Origin: Acidobacteriaceae bacterium
GTDB lineage: Bacteria; Acidobacteriota; Terriglobia; Terriglobales; Acidobacteriaceae
DNA length: 56,366 nt
Assembly: GCA_025361625.1 (NCBI GenBank)
Contig: JANYKL010000065.1
Span: forward strand, 1 to 56,366
Direction: 5' to 3'
Shown here: piece by piece, positions 8,400-17,488 of the stretch
How positions within the stretch are numbered: the stretch's first letter is position 1
Layout: each line of letters begins with the position of its first letter
Notes under the pieces: generated by a model
Databases searched by the model: none
What the model was told of the DNA's origin: nothing
Seen by the model: only the letters and a program-made list of their open reading frames with translations
Translations under genes and position numbers: made by a program

Positions 8400-9149
8400 A
8401 TGAAGCTTTCGGTCGTCATGCCGGTGTATAACGAGCGCGCCACACTTCGAGAGGTGGTGGGGAAGGTGCTGTCTGTACCGATAGATATTGAATTGATTTG
8501 CGTCGATGACGGCTCGCGCGACGGTTCGCGGGAGATTCTTGCCGAGCTGCAAGCTCAGCATCCGCAAATTCGCGTCGTATTGCAGCCGCAAAACATGGGC
8601 AAAGGAGCCGCTCTGCGACGGGGCATTCAGGAAGCGACGGGTGACTTCGTAATTATTCAGGATGCTGATCTGGAGTACGACCCGGCGGAGTATCCGCTAA
8701 TGCTCGAACCGCTGATTCAGGGGAAGGCCGATGTAGTGTTTGGCTCTCGTTTTCTTGGCGGAGCACCCCATCGAGTGCTCTATTTTTGGCACTCCGTCGG
8801 CAACTGGCTGCTGACGTTGCTCTCCAACTGCCTTACTAACGTCAATCTCTCAGATATGGAAACCTGCTACAAGGTGTTTCGGCGGGAGATCATTCAGTCG
8901 ATTCCGATCGAAGAGGATCGCTTTGGTTTCGAGCCCGAGATTACGGTAAAGGTCGCAAGGCGCCACTTGCGGATCTATGAAGTGGGAATCAGCTACTGGG
9001 GGCGCACCTATGAAGAAGGCAAGAAAATCGGCTGGAAGGACGGATTCCGGGCTCTCTATTGCTTATTCAAGTACTCGATAAAAGAGCCCAAGATGCAAGC
9101 CTTGCCGCAATCCGTTCCTGCACCAGACCGGTCCCCGGCGCCGCGCTAG
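8400..9149 (+). CDS. Family 2 glycosyltransferase, DPM1-like
   Basis: This 249-residue GT-A enzyme begins [16 protein letters not shown] and shows DDGS (36-39) and the metal-binding DAD (88-90) in QDADLEYDP. The overall pattern is that of dolichyl/polyprenyl-phosphate sugar synthases, which transfer mannose or glucose from a nucleotide sugar to a polyprenyl phosphate at the cytoplasmic face of the membrane. No C-terminal membrane segments are present, as in eukaryotic-like DPM1 type III forms. A TACAAT hexamer lies at 8356-8361. It is 2.3 kb from the exosortase locus and could feed glycan assembly there, but this is inference. Confidence 0.88.
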   Translation: MKLSVVMPVYNERATLREVVGKVLSVPIDIELICVDDGSRDGSREILAELQAQHPQIRVVLQPQNMGKGAALRRGIQEATGDFVIIQDADLEYDPAEYPLMLEPLIQGKADVVFGSRFLGGAPHRVLYFWHSVGNWLLTLLSNCLTNVNLSDMETCYKVFRREIIQSIPIEEDRFGFEPEITVKVARRHLRIYEVGISYWGRTYEEGKKIGWKDGFRALYCLFKYSIKEPKMQALPQSVPAPDRSPAPR

Positions 9150-9172
9150 AGAAACTGCTCGGTAATTCTCTA
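9147..9172. other. Inverted repeat between convergent genes
   Basis: TAGAGAA, a 12-nt loop and TTCTCTA form a perfect 7-bp stem that includes the stop codon of the glycosyltransferase. It is followed on the plus strand by an A-run, not a T-run, so it is not a standard plus-strand terminator. It sits between two convergent genes and may act weakly on either strand. Confidence 0.35.
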
Positions 9173-9183
9173 AAAAATGTGAG

Positions 9184-9211
9184 CGAAATATGAGGCTCGA
9201 AATATGAAGCT
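9184..9211. repeat. Two tandem copies of a 14-bp unit
   Basis: CGAAATATGAGGCT and CGAAATATGAAGCT sit head to tail with one mismatch. The second copy ends on the first base of the stop codon (read on the minus strand) of the neighbouring small secreted protein. Confidence 0.8.
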
Positions 9212-9609
9212 TAATGGCTGTGGCTTCCGGTGCTTTTCTGTTTCAGCCTACCCTTGTAAGGATCATTGGCCGTACGGTTCAACCCGCCGTTCGATTTCGG
9301 CGTACTGCCGTTGAAATTCATCGGAGGTGCGGGCTTGTCCCTTAATTGTGCTATTTTCATGGGCGGCTTTTTCTTTGCAGCAGCGTCCGGCTTGATGCCC
9401 CTGGCATTCTGACGCTCAACGAGTTGTAAGTCTTTGGCGTTGTTGCCAGCGGCGTTTGATCCTCCCACCGCCTTGCCTACTGGAACCGTGGCTGCACTCT
9501 TGGCCGGCCTGGAAGCGGTTTTTTTACCCTTGTAATAGGTAGTTTGTTGCGCCGGGGAAATAGCGCTCATTACGAGGATTAATGCTGCTGCTAGAGACAG
9601 TTTCATCAT
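9211..9609 (-). CDS. Small basic secreted protein, unknown function
   Basis: This 132-residue protein has a clear signal peptide (MMKLSLAAALILVMSAISPA) followed by a low-complexity, Lys/Ala/Asn-rich mature part with no cysteines and no predicted globular core, ending GSHSH. It looks intrinsically disordered and exported. I do not recognise a family. It is monocistronic, with the phosphopantetheinyl transferase on the same strand upstream (250-bp gap). The signal peptide and codon pattern make it a credible gene despite the lack of a domain. Confidence 0.6.
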   Translation of the reverse strand: MMKLSLAAALILVMSAISPAQQTTYYKGKKTASRPAKSAATVPVGKAVGGSNAAGNNAKDLQLVERQNARGIKPDAAAKKKPPMKIAQLRDKPAPPMNFNGSTPKSNGGLNRTANDPYKGRLKQKSTGSHSH

Positions 9610-9725
9610 TATTTTCCGCCCAAAGGCTCGAACCCGAGCCTGCTACTTACTTGATACTTGGATGCATGCACCGTGCCATTCTCTAACTTTTTCTAGTGGC
9701 GCGTGAAGCAAATCACTTCCTCGAT

Positions 9726-9761
9726 AGTAACCCGAAGATCGGAAGTAACCTGAAGATCGGA
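9726..9761. repeat. Two tandem copies of an 18-bp unit
   Basis: AGTAACCCGAAGATCGGA is followed directly by AGTAACCTGAAGATCGGA, with 17 of 18 bases identical. It lies in the noncoding spacer upstream of the small secreted protein. Function unknown. Confidence 0.8.
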
Positions 9762-9858
9762 ACCCAACGCTTTGTAAAAAGATGCGCAACTTCTTCAGTT
9801 TTATGACCAAAACTGTGCAAAAAGTGCCACGATCTGGTTTAAAAGGTCGTCCTTTGAT

Positions 9859-10644
9859 CTACAGGGGAAACGAAAAAGTGTGAATGGATAGATGCAACGA
9901 ATCCACCGCGACGGCGGCTCGATATTCAGTACCCACCGCCAAATCCGTCAGAGACCAACGCAGGCCCGCTTCAGCACTACCTTTGATGTCTTCGACCACC
10001 GGGCACCTTTCTGGATGGACGCTCACCGAAAACTCGTTCAATGGGAACGAGAGCCCCTCTCCAATGGCTTTGATGAAGGCTTCTTTGCGACACCAGCAGG
10101 CAAAAAACGCGGGCAGCTGCATCGCTTCCGGCAAAGCTCGAAGTTCCCCCAGTTCGCGCTTAGAAAAAAAACGTTCCGATAGAGATTTCGTATCCAGATC
10201 ACCACGTACTTTCTCAATGTCAATTCCCAGTTGATGCCCGCTGCCAAAAGCGATTAAAGCTTGATCGCCCGAGTGCGCCACGTTGAAGCTCAATCGGTGT
10301 GGATTGTCGCTTATTTTCAAGCCAGGTTTCCCGTACTCAGAATATTCAAAGCCTACTTGTCGCGGCGGAACAGCAAGATATTGGCCGAGCAGCCGACGGA
10401 GAGCAGAACGGCAAGTAACGAACCTGTGCTTGTCCTTTTGAAACCGAAAGCGGTTGGCCCGAACTAGTTCCTCTGGCGACAAAAGGGTTTCATCGCTTTC
10501 CAGGGTCGTGGCCGCTTCAAGATGCAGGCGCCATACGTCCAAGCGATCGAGCGGGAGTGAAACCGGCGCCGCGGTAAGGCGCCACAGTGACGATGGGTCT
10601 GAAGAGGTGCTCAATATGAAGGTTTCCGATTGCGATTCGTCCAA
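9859..10644 (-). CDS. Sfp-type 4'-phosphopantetheinyl transferase
   Basis: The 261-residue protein has the three family motifs: FNVAHSGD (120-127), GIDIEKV (140-146) with the Mg-binding acidic residues, and WCRKEAFIKAIGEG (184-197). These enzymes move the phosphopantetheine arm of CoA onto a serine of carrier proteins, for fatty-acid, polyketide or peptide synthesis. No carrier-protein or synthase gene lies nearby, so it may be the general enzyme of the cell. The only usable start is TTG at 10644, since no in-frame ATG precedes the first conserved block. It is a stand-alone minus-strand gene. Confidence 0.9.
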   Translation of the reverse strand: MDESQSETFILSTSSDPSSLWRLTAAPVSLPLDRLDVWRLHLEAATTLESDETLLSPEELVRANRFRFQKDKHRFVTCRSALRRLLGQYLAVPPRQVGFEYSEYGKPGLKISDNPHRLSFNVAHSGDQALIAFGSGHQLGIDIEKVRGDLDTKSLSERFFSKRELGELRALPEAMQLPAFFACWCRKEAFIKAIGEGLSFPLNEFSVSVHPERCPVVEDIKGSAEAGLRWSLTDLAVGTEYRAAVAVDSLHLSIHTFSFPL

Positions 10645-11053
10645 CCGTGCATGAGCGGTATCGATCCGCCAACTGCCTCAAATTTCTAAGGGAGATCGCA
10701 CGGTAATCCGCTCAAAAGCATATTTGGAGCGGGTGGGACGGAGTCGTCACCGCCGCTGTGACCCTGGTCGGGCCCATCGCCTACTTCACCCGCGTTATAG
10801 GAAAAAAGGTTCTGACCATGAACGCACCATCAGATTACCCTATTGGCGCGAAGAACGGAAAATCGGACGTAACCCGACTTAACCCTTGGTGGACCGAAAG
10901 TTGTCGGTGGCAAAATGATCTTGGAATTTGCGCAACCGGGGAAGACGGCGCGGTGAGTGAACCCTTGGGACTGGACCTTCCATCAGGCCCTGACCTTTAC
11001 TTCTCTTTTACTCTGGTACTAGGTCTCAATAACTTTACTCTGGTACTCAGGCA
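10645..11053. other. Intergenic stretch, no supported gene
   Basis: This is a 409-bp gap between two minus-strand genes. It contains a 27-bp-spaced direct repeat (annotated separately) and the likely promoter of the phosphopantetheinyl transferase. A plus-strand reading frame crosses it but runs antisense through the end of the pseudokinase gene and resembles no protein family. Confidence 0.5.
11007..11047. repeat. 14-bp direct repeat with 27-bp period
   Basis: TTTACTCTGGTACT occurs at 11007-11020 and again at 11034-11047. The bases after each copy (AGGTCTCAAT and CAGGCATCAAT) are also partly alike, suggesting a decayed 27-bp tandem duplication. It lies just beyond the stop codon of the pseudokinase gene. 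Confidence 0.75.
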
Positions 11054-12589
11054 TCAATTTTCGCGTGTCGCCGAAGCTTCGGTCCCGCCGCGGGTAAAAG
11101 CAAAGAGCAATTTCACGGATCGATTTCCGTTCTGCGCCGGAGAAAACTTCCAGTCACGTGCGGCGTCCATCGACAGCCTGGAAAAATATTTACTCGGTCC
11201 TGGGGACTCGAAGCGGGCATTCGACACGTTGCCCTCTTCATCGACGTTCACCCGGATGCGCACTTTGAGCGTGCCGTGAACCGTGCGCAGCGCACTCGGG
11301 GAAATTTGGGGCATCACGCGTTGCACGACTCCGGCATCCGAACCGCCTTTGGCAGCGTCGGCGACTGCCGTTCGCGATGAGTCGGCAGGCGAACTTGATG
11401 CGCGGCTCGATTGTCCACCCAATGATCCACCCGATGGGGCGCCCGATGAACGGCTCGCTGAAGAGCGACTCGTCGCCCCGATCGCTGCTCCCGCGCCAGC
11501 ACTCGAGTCTGGCTGCGAGTTTGGCGATTCCGATCCTGACTGCCTGGCCGATCCTGACTGCGATTCACTTACGGGCTGCTCCGTGGGTTGGGGGGTACGC
11601 TTAGAGCGGCCAAAAAGAATTAATGCGACGATGGCGATGGCCGCGACAGCCGCCCAGATTGGCCATTTTGGCTGGATCTTTCGGTGAGGGGTTGCCGGGA
11701 CAAGAGTCGGTCGCGGCAAGTCGCGTGAAATAGTTTGGCTTTTCACCGTTGCAGACACAGGAACCGTGGGGACAGCCGGCCGAGCGGGAGTGACTGGCGC
11801 AGTCGTTTGTGACTGAACAGTTGGACGACTCGCGATTCCCGGATTCGCAGCGATTCCCCGACGCAGCTGACCTACAGTCGAGCGTCGAGCCGGGTCCAGC
11901 GCCAGGCAATTTCTAACCAGCTCGCGAAATGTTTCCGGAACGCTCTCCGAAAGACTTTGACCGCTTTGTCCAGGACCGGGGCGACGTTGGGTCAGAGCCT
12001 CCACCAGCGTCACTCCGAATTGCCAGACGTCTGTGGCGACTGAGGGAGCAACTTTCCCAGCTTCGGGCGGGTCGTATACGCTTGCGACACTGGAGTCTAC
12101 CTGCTCACCCTGCCGCAAAAGACTATCGCTCGAAAGCTTTACGCGGTCTCCGATTGCCAGGATGTTGGTCGGCTTAATCCGGTTGTGAATAAAGCCCCTA
12201 CCGTGCGCGAAATCCAAACTTTCGAGAACGGATGGCATCGTGGCCCGAGCCTCTTCCGCGGTCAATGCGCGGTCGGCTAAAACCTGACCAAGATTTTCGT
12301 CAGCGTATTCCATCACGACATACAACATGCGCACGCCGTCGAGATCGCACTTACCGGAGTCGAGAATGCGAATGAGGCGGGGGTCGTCAAGATCGGATAT
12401 TTCCCGCCAGCGTGTAATCTGGGCATCGAACAATGAGGCGGCCGGCGCAGTCAACTTGATCGCAGCCTTCGTTCCATCCGGGGCGACCGTCAAGAAAACG
12501 GCGCTGTGGTCGGATCCGCCCAAAAAAGCCTGCAGTGGATATTGATTGTTGACAGTACGGCCTTGCCACTGCCTCCAGCCTTCACTCAT
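11054..12589 (-). CDS. Pseudokinase-transmembrane-TonB C-terminal fusion protein
   Basis: The chosen start (MSEGWRQWQGR) gives 511 residues. Residues 12-245 have the fold of a Ser/Thr protein kinase: GGSDHSAVF as the glycine loop, AIK with Lys45, and DVWQFGVTLVEAL for subdomain IX. The catalytic loop reads HNRIKPTN (135-142), with Arg where the catalytic Asp should be. The metal-binding DFG is replaced within LSSDS (152-156). Phosphotransfer is therefore unlikely. A Pro/Thr-rich linker, one membrane helix (310-327), a long Ser/Gly-rich periplasmic linker and a TonB C-terminal domain (about 430-500, with VDEEGNV and AARDWKFSPA) follow. It may relay a cytoplasmic signal to an outer-membrane partner. 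Longer in-frame starts exist at 12622 and 12754. Confidence 0.82.
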   Translation of the reverse strand: MSEGWRQWQGRTVNNQYPLQAFLGGSDHSAVFLTVAPDGTKAAIKLTAPAASLFDAQITRWREISDLDDPRLIRILDSGKCDLDGVRMLYVVMEYADENLGQVLADRALTAEEARATMPSVLESLDFAHGRGFIHNRIKPTNILAIGDRVKLSSDSLLRQGEQVDSSVASVYDPPEAGKVAPSVATDVWQFGVTLVEALTQRRPGPGQSGQSLSESVPETFRELVRNCLALDPARRSTVGQLRRGIAANPGIASRPTVQSQTTAPVTPARPAVPTVPVSATVKSQTISRDLPRPTLVPATPHRKIQPKWPIWAAVAAIAIVALILFGRSKRTPQPTEQPVSESQSGSARQSGSESPNSQPDSSAGAGAAIGATSRSSASRSSGAPSGGSLGGQSSRASSSPADSSRTAVADAAKGGSDAGVVQRVMPQISPSALRTVHGTLKVRIRVNVDEEGNVSNARFESPGPSKYFSRLSMDAARDWKFSPAQNGNRSVKLLFAFTRGGTEASATREN

Positions 12590-12827
12590 ATCTTCTGTCC
12601 GTCGTCTCGCTGTCGTATTCATGCGATCTATATTGTAAGTGAAAGCGCGGTAGAGGATCATTGAAGGGCTAAAAATCCTTGGGCCGCACTTCTGCATGCT
12701 AGCTAGTTGACCTGAACTAATATTCAGACGAAATGACCATTCTGACCCTCGCATGGCAGCGCTTTCCCCGTCGCTCCGGGCGTAACGTCACGTTTTTAAA
12801 TCCGTCAACATAGCCCGTGACACGACT

Positions 12828-12857
12828 GTGACGGGCTTCGGACTTGCGCTCTACAAT
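12828..12857 (+). promoter_or_regulatory. Putative sigma-70-type promoter for the PPOX gene
   Basis: GTGACG (12828-12833), an 18-bp spacer and TACAAT (12852-12857) give a plausible promoter 26 bp before the ATG at 12884. The -35 region overlaps the right arm of an inverted repeat, AGCCCGT (12812-12818) and ACGGGCT (12831-12837), which could be an operator. Confidence 0.4.
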
Positions 12858-12883
12858 ATCGATACCACCCTATTCGACATCCC

Positions 12884-13255
12884 ATGCCGCCCATTCCCTC
12901 TGAGATTCACGGCCAGCGTTATATTAGCCTGACAACTTATCGAATGGTGGGGACGCCGGTCCGCACGCCGGTATGGTTTGCCGAAGAGAATGACAAGCTC
13001 TACTTCATGGCGAACGCCAAGTCATGGAAGGTGAAACGACTGGGCAACGAAACGAAAGTCAGGATTGCTCCCTGCACAATCCGCGGCAAAATTACCGGTC
13101 CCGAGTTTTCTGCGACCGCGCGCTTTCTAGCGCCCGAGGAATATGCCCAGGCCCGGCGTGCGATCAATCAGAAATATTGGCTGGCGAGAATTCCATTTGT
13201 AAGGAGCAAGAACAACAAGTACGTCGAGCTCACAATGTCACAAGAACAAAGCTGA
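12884..13255 (+). CDS. PPOX-class flavin/F420-dependent oxidoreductase
   Basis: The 123-residue single-domain split-barrel protein carries the family pattern ISLTTYRMVGTPVRTPVWFA (residues 14-33), then KLYFMANAKSWKVKRL and VRIAPCTIRGKITG. These are typical of pyridoxamine-phosphate-oxidase-like proteins annotated as PPOX-class F420-dependent enzymes. They act on varied substrates using FMN or F420; the cofactor cannot be decided from this sequence. The gene is upstream of gap on the same strand, separated by about 150 bp, and probably has its own promoter. Confidence 0.82.
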   Translation: MPPIPSEIHGQRYISLTTYRMVGTPVRTPVWFAEENDKLYFMANAKSWKVKRLGNETKVRIAPCTIRGKITGPEFSATARFLAPEEYAQARRAINQKYWLARIPFVRSKNNKYVELTMSQEQS

Positions 13256-13402
13256 CGGAGTCGCAGATGTGGAGGCATACCGCTGGCTGTGGCCAAAGAG
13301 ATGGCTAATGTTTACGCCTCCCATTCAGCCCTGATACCATCGATGTCGGCACTGTCATAGGGGCTACCTTTCCGCGAACCGCAATCTCTTCTTGGAGGAT
13401 GA

Positions 13403-14413
13403 ATGGCAATAAAAGTTGGAATCAACGGGTTTGGCCGTATCGGACGAAACGTCTTTCGCACCGCGCTTGCCGACAAGAATCTGGAGTTCGTCGCGGTCAA
13501 CGACCTCACCGACCCGAAAACCCTTGCCCATCTGCTTAAATACGATTCCATCCTCGGCAATCTTCCACACCAGATAACGGCCGGAACCGACAGCATCTCG
13601 ATTGATGGCAGGGTAATCAAGGTGTTTAAAGAGAGGGACCCGGGCGCGCTGCCGTGGGATTCAGTTGGAGCTCAGGTTGTCGTCGAATCGACTGGGCACT
13701 TCACGGACGCTAACGATGCAAAAAAACATTTGCGCGGATCGGTGAAGAAAATCATCATCTCGGCGCCTGCAAAGAACGAAGATCTTACTGTCGTGCTTGG
13801 CGTCAACGATGAGAAGTACGACGCGGCAAAGCATCACGTCATCTCGAACGCATCCTGCACGACGAACTGCCTGGCGCCAATCGCCAAGGTGATCAACGAT
13901 AACTACAAGATTGTCAGCGGGACCATGACGACGATTCACTCTTACACCAATGACCAGGTGATCCTCGATTTCCCACACAAGGATTTGCGGCGCGCCCGGG
14001 CGGCGGCGATCAACATGATCCCGACTTCGACTGGAGCGGCGAAAGCATTGAAATTGGTAATTCCTGACCTCGCCGGCAAGCTTGACGGTTTCGCCATGCG
14101 CGTGCCGACTCCGAACGTATCGGTCGTCGATCTCGTCGCCTTTGTGGAAAAGAAAACATCCAAGGAAGAGGTCAATGCGGCTTTGAAGAAGGCCTCCGAG
14201 TCTGGTCCTCTCAAGGGATACCTTGGATTCGAAGAGAGCGAACTTGTCTCCTCCGACTTTAAAGGCGACTCCCGTTCCTCAATTGTCGATTCTCCAATGA
14301 CGCTCGTCGTTGGAGGAAATTGCGTGAAGGTCATCTCCTGGTATGACAACGAGTGGGGATATTCCTGCCGCGTGCGCGACCTGATCAATATGCTTGGCGC
14401 TAAGGGTCTTTAA
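13403..14413 (+). CDS. gap: Glyceraldehyde-3-phosphate dehydrogenase, type I
   Basis: The 336-residue enzyme has the N-terminal NAD-binding motif INGFGRIGR (7-15) and the active-site sequence [12 protein letters not shown] with catalytic Cys152. Length and motifs are standard. It oxidises glyceraldehyde 3-phosphate to 1,3-bisphosphoglycerate with NAD and phosphate. A strong Shine-Dalgarno sequence (TTGGAGGATGA) precedes the ATG. The stop codon is one base from the ATG of pgk, so the two consecutive glycolytic steps are made from one transcript. Confidence 0.98.
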   Translation: MAIKVGINGFGRIGRNVFRTALADKNLEFVAVNDLTDPKTLAHLLKYDSILGNLPHQITAGTDSISIDGRVIKVFKERDPGALPWDSVGAQVVVESTGHFTDANDAKKHLRGSVKKIIISAPAKNEDLTVVLGVNDEKYDAAKHHVISNASCTTNCLAPIAKVINDNYKIVSGTMTTIHSYTNDQVILDFPHKDLRRARAAAINMIPTSTGAAKALKLVIPDLAGKLDGFAMRVPTPNVSVVDLVAFVEKKTSKEEVNAALKKASESGPLKGYLGFEESELVSSDFKGDSRSSIVDSPMTLVVGGNCVKVISWYDNEWGYSCRVRDLINMLGAKGL

Positions 14414-14414
14414 A

Positions 14415-15626
14415 ATGTCGAAGCTTTCGATTCGCGATCTTTCGCTCAACGACCATCGCATCTTCATGCGTGTCGACTTTAACGTGCCGCTCGATAATGG
14501 GCGCGTGATGGACGACACCCGTATTCGGGAAACCTTGCCGAGCATCGAGTACGCGCTGCGGCATGGGGCGCGGCTCATCCTCGCCTCGCACCTGGGGCGG
14601 CCGAATGGGAAGGTTAATGCGAAGCTGAGTTTGAAGCCGGTGGCGCAACGCCTGCGTATGGTGCTCGACAAGGAACTATCGCGCGGCGAGAACGTGGGCT
14701 TCTGTCCCGATTGCGTCGGCGAAGAAGCGGAAGAGATGGCGCTCAAGCTCGAAAAGGGCCAGGTGTTGCTGCTCGAAAACCTGCGCTTTCATCCAGAAGA
14801 AGAAAAGAATGACGAAGCTTTCTCAAAGCAACTGGGAAAGCTGGCCGAGTTCTATGTGAACGATGCATTTGGAACCGCCCATCGCGCACACGCGTCAACC
14901 GTCGGCATCACTCATGCTGTGCAGAAGTCAGCGGCCGGATTGCTGATGCAAAAAGAACTTCAATACCTCGGGCAGGTCTTGCAAGATCCCGAACGTCCGT
15001 TTGTAGCGATTCTCGGTGGGGCTAAGGTCAGCGACAAAATTGGAGTCATTCAAAATTTGCTGAGCAAGGTCGATGTGCTGATCATTGGCGGCGGCATGGC
15101 GTACACCTTTCTGAAAGCGCAGGGCGAGTCGATCGGTAAAAGCCTTGTGGAAGAAGACAAGGTTGAACTGGCAAAAGAATTATTGAAACAAGCTAAGGCT
15201 CGGAACGTGAAATTGCTGCTTCCCACCGATCACGTGATTTCTGATCGCGTCGAGGCTGGCGCAGCGAGCAAGATTGTCAGCATGGGCGAGCCGATCCCGG
15301 CGAACATGATGGCACTCGACATCGGCCCGGAAACCATCGAGGCATTTTCCGAAGCGGTGGCTGTGGCCCGTACCATCGTCTGGAACGGCCCTATGGGAGT
15401 GTTTGAAATTCCGGCGTTCGCCAAGGGAACATTCAAAGTCGCAGAGGCTATTGCGGATAATCCGGGAGCGATTTCAATTGTGGGCGGCGGCGATTCCGTG
15501 GCCGCTGTGAAAGCGGCCGGAGTTGCTGACAAAATCACCCACATTTCGACTGGCGGCGGAGCGTCGCTGGAATTTCTCGAAGGCAAGAAACTTCCTGGGG
15601 TTGAAGCTTTGACGGACAAGGGGTGA
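14415..15626 (+). CDS. pgk: Phosphoglycerate kinase
   Basis: The protein is 403 residues from ATG 14415 ([20 protein letters not shown]), with the PGK signature [13 protein letters not shown] near the N-terminus, [10 protein letters not shown], and the C-terminal nucleotide-binding glycine run [12 protein letters not shown]. It transfers phosphate from 1,3-bisphosphoglycerate to ADP. An upstream in-frame TTG at 14394 lies inside gap and is not needed. The gene follows gap directly and is closed by a hairpin terminator 3 bp after the stop. Confidence 0.98.
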   Translation: MSKLSIRDLSLNDHRIFMRVDFNVPLDNGRVMDDTRIRETLPSIEYALRHGARLILASHLGRPNGKVNAKLSLKPVAQRLRMVLDKELSRGENVGFCPDCVGEEAEEMALKLEKGQVLLLENLRFHPEEEKNDEAFSKQLGKLAEFYVNDAFGTAHRAHASTVGITHAVQKSAAGLLMQKELQYLGQVLQDPERPFVAILGGAKVSDKIGVIQNLLSKVDVLIIGGGMAYTFLKAQGESIGKSLVEEDKVELAKELLKQAKARNVKLLLPTDHVISDRVEAGAASKIVSMGEPIPANMMALDIGPETIEAFSEAVAVARTIVWNGPMGVFEIPAFAKGTFKVAEAIADNPGAISIVGGGDSVAAVKAAGVADKITHISTGGGASLEFLEGKKLPGVEALTDKG

Positions 15627-15628
15627 CT

Positions 15629-15653
15629 TCCCCGGGCAATATGGTCCCCGGGA
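15629..15653 (+). terminator. Hairpin terminator of the gap-pgk operon
   Basis: TCCCCGGG and CCCCGGGA form a perfect 8-bp stem with a 9-nt loop directly after the pgk stop codon. There is no strong T-tract after it, so termination may be partial or Rho-assisted. Confidence 0.6.
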
Positions 15654-15678
15654 GTGCTCGTTAATTCACGGCTCAAGT

Positions 15679-15722
15679 TTGTGTGCTCTAACATTGTGTG
15701 TGTCTAACCTTGTGTGCTCTAA
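15679..15722. repeat. Three tandem near-copies of a 13-14 bp motif
   Basis: TTGTGTGCTCTAA (15679), TTGTGTGTGTCTAA (15694) and TTGTGTGCTCTAA (15710) recur with a 15-16 bp period in the spacer between pgk and the M28 peptidase. The first and third copies are identical. No function is evident. Confidence 0.8.
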
Positions 15723-15797
15723 GTTTGTCAGCTGGAACCTGCTGCTGCGCTCTCTCGGTGCCGTTTCCAAACAAATCGTGAGAGTGATAGGAAACTT

Positions 15798-17408
15798 ATG
15801 AAATTAAAGTCTGTAGTTTTTCTGTTCACCCTCATCTTTGCCGCTTCCGCGGTAGCTCAAAACGCACCTCATTTCGATGGTCAGAGCTGGTGGAATTACG
15901 TCAAGGTACTCGCCGATGACAAGCTTGAAGGTCGAGACACAGGCAGTCGTGGCGAACACGAAGCCCAAGCCTACGCTGTCGAACAACTGAAGGCGTCGGG
16001 CGCGGAACCGGCGGGCACAGACGGGTTTTATCAGCCGGTTAAATTTGTCTCCCGCAAAATCGACGAGGCGAATTGCAGTCTCGCGCTAATGCGCGATGGC
16101 AAACGTGAACCTCTCACACTGGGCGAAGATGCCATCATTGGCCTCCGCGTCATGCCGGCCCCAGAAGTGAACGCGCCCCTCGTTTTTGTTGGATACGGAC
16201 TGAAAGTTCCCGAGAAAAACTACGATGACTTTGCGGGAATCGATGTGCGAGGCAAGATTGTAGTTATTTTCTCGGGATCACCATCCGACGTTCCGGGTTC
16301 GCTCGCCTCGCATTATCAAACTGCTCTGGAACGCTGGAAGGTTCTGCGAGCCGCGGGAGCGATCGGCATCGTGAGCCTGATCAATCCAGCGTCGATGGAT
16401 ATTCCGTGGTCACGCATTGCGCTCAATCGCGCTCATCCGACGATGGATCTGGACTATCCCGAATTTGACGAGACCCAAGGCGCGAAACTCACTGTCACCG
16501 TCAACCCGGCTAGTGCGGATAAACTTTTTGCCGGCTCGGGACACAGCTTCGAAGAAATCGCCGCGCTTGGAAAAGACCGCAAGCCCATGCCGCACTTCCC
16601 TCTCGCCGTATCTCTCGCGGCGAAGACAAAAGTTGAGGTTACGGAGGTAAAGTCTGCAAATCTGGTGGCCAAAATTCCCGGGACTGATGCCACCCTTAAG
16701 AATGAGTATGTGGTGCTGTCAGCGCATCTCGATCACATCGGAGTAGGAGAGCCCATCAACGGCGATCGCATCTACAACGGCGCGATGGACAACGGATCAG
16801 GCAGCGCACTGGCGCTGGACATGGCAGCGAGCTTCAAAAAGAATCCGGAGAAACTTCGCCGTTCCATTCTGCTGGTGCTGGTGACAGGAGAAGAAAAAGG
16901 ATTGCTGGGCTCAAAATATTTCGCCGCCCATCCCACGGTTGCGCCCAAGTCGATCGTAGCGGACATCAATGTGGACATGTTCCTGCCGATCGTTCCGTTA
17001 AGGCTGTTGACAGTGCTTGGGCTCGAGGACTCCGATTTAGGCAGTCGCGCCCGCGAAGCAGCGGAAGCACTGAATGTGAAAGTGCAGCCCGATCCCGAAC
17101 CTCTCCGCAATCTTTTCGTGCGTAGTGATCAATACAATTTCATTCGTCATGGCGTGCCGTCTCTGGCGATGAGCGTGGCTCCCGAACCGGGTACGCCGGA
17201 AGTAAAGCTATTCAAAGATTGGCTGACGCAGCGTTACCACGCGCCATCGGATGATTTGAACCAGCCAGTTGAACTGGCGGCTGCCGCGAAGTACGAAGAG
17301 ATTGTAAGGAGCCTGCTGATCAATGTCGCAAACGGCGATCGTCGGCCCGCGTGGAATACAGATAGTTTCTTCCGCCGCTACGCCGAACCTGCTAAGACTG
17401 GAGAGTAG
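15798..17408 (+). CDS. Secreted M28-family zinc aminopeptidase with PA domain
   Basis: A 536-residue exported protein. It has a signal peptide (about 1-20, AASAVAQ), an inserted protease-associated domain (about 120-250, with YDDFAGIDVRGKIVV), and the M28 catalytic core. Zinc and catalytic sites are visible as SAHLDHIG (near 310), NGAMDNGSGSA (near 330), the catalytic Glu in GEEKGLLGS (near 366), and the late His in RYHAPSDD. Members release N-terminal amino acids from peptides in the periplasm or outside the cell. AGGA precedes the ATG. It stands alone ahead of uppP with an 80-bp gap; no functional link is clear. Confidence 0.92.
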   Translation: MKLKSVVFLFTLIFAASAVAQNAPHFDGQSWWNYVKVLADDKLEGRDTGSRGEHEAQAYAVEQLKASGAEPAGTDGFYQPVKFVSRKIDEANCSLALMRDGKREPLTLGEDAIIGLRVMPAPEVNAPLVFVGYGLKVPEKNYDDFAGIDVRGKIVVIFSGSPSDVPGSLASHYQTALERWKVLRAAGAIGIVSLINPASMDIPWSRIALNRAHPTMDLDYPEFDETQGAKLTVTVNPASADKLFAGSGHSFEEIAALGKDRKPMPHFPLAVSLAAKTKVEVTEVKSANLVAKIPGTDATLKNEYVVLSAHLDHIGVGEPINGDRIYNGAMDNGSGSALALDMAASFKKNPEKLRRSILLVLVTGEEKGLLGSKYFAAHPTVAPKSIVADINVDMFLPIVPLRLLTVLGLEDSDLGSRAREAAEALNVKVQPDPEPLRNLFVRSDQYNFIRHGVPSLAMSVAPEPGTPEVKLFKDWLTQRYHAPSDDLNQPVELAAAAKYEEIVRSLLINVANGDRRPAWNTDSFFRRYAEPAKTGE

Positions 17409-17488
17409 GCGAACTGTAGAGATACTCTGGCCCCGTCTCACTGCGTCCCAACAAGGCGCCCGCAACTGACGTCTCCACTGGAGAATTA

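Noticed and set aside
9859-10644. Biosynthetic gene cluster around the Sfp-type transferase
   Set aside because: No carrier protein, polyketide or peptide synthase is next to it; it is more likely a general-purpose enzyme.
10758-11279. A 173-codon plus-strand frame with a possible AAGG before an internal ATG
   Set aside because: It runs antisense through the 3' end of the pseudokinase gene, its sequence matches no family, and it contains the direct-repeat region; judged a chance frame.
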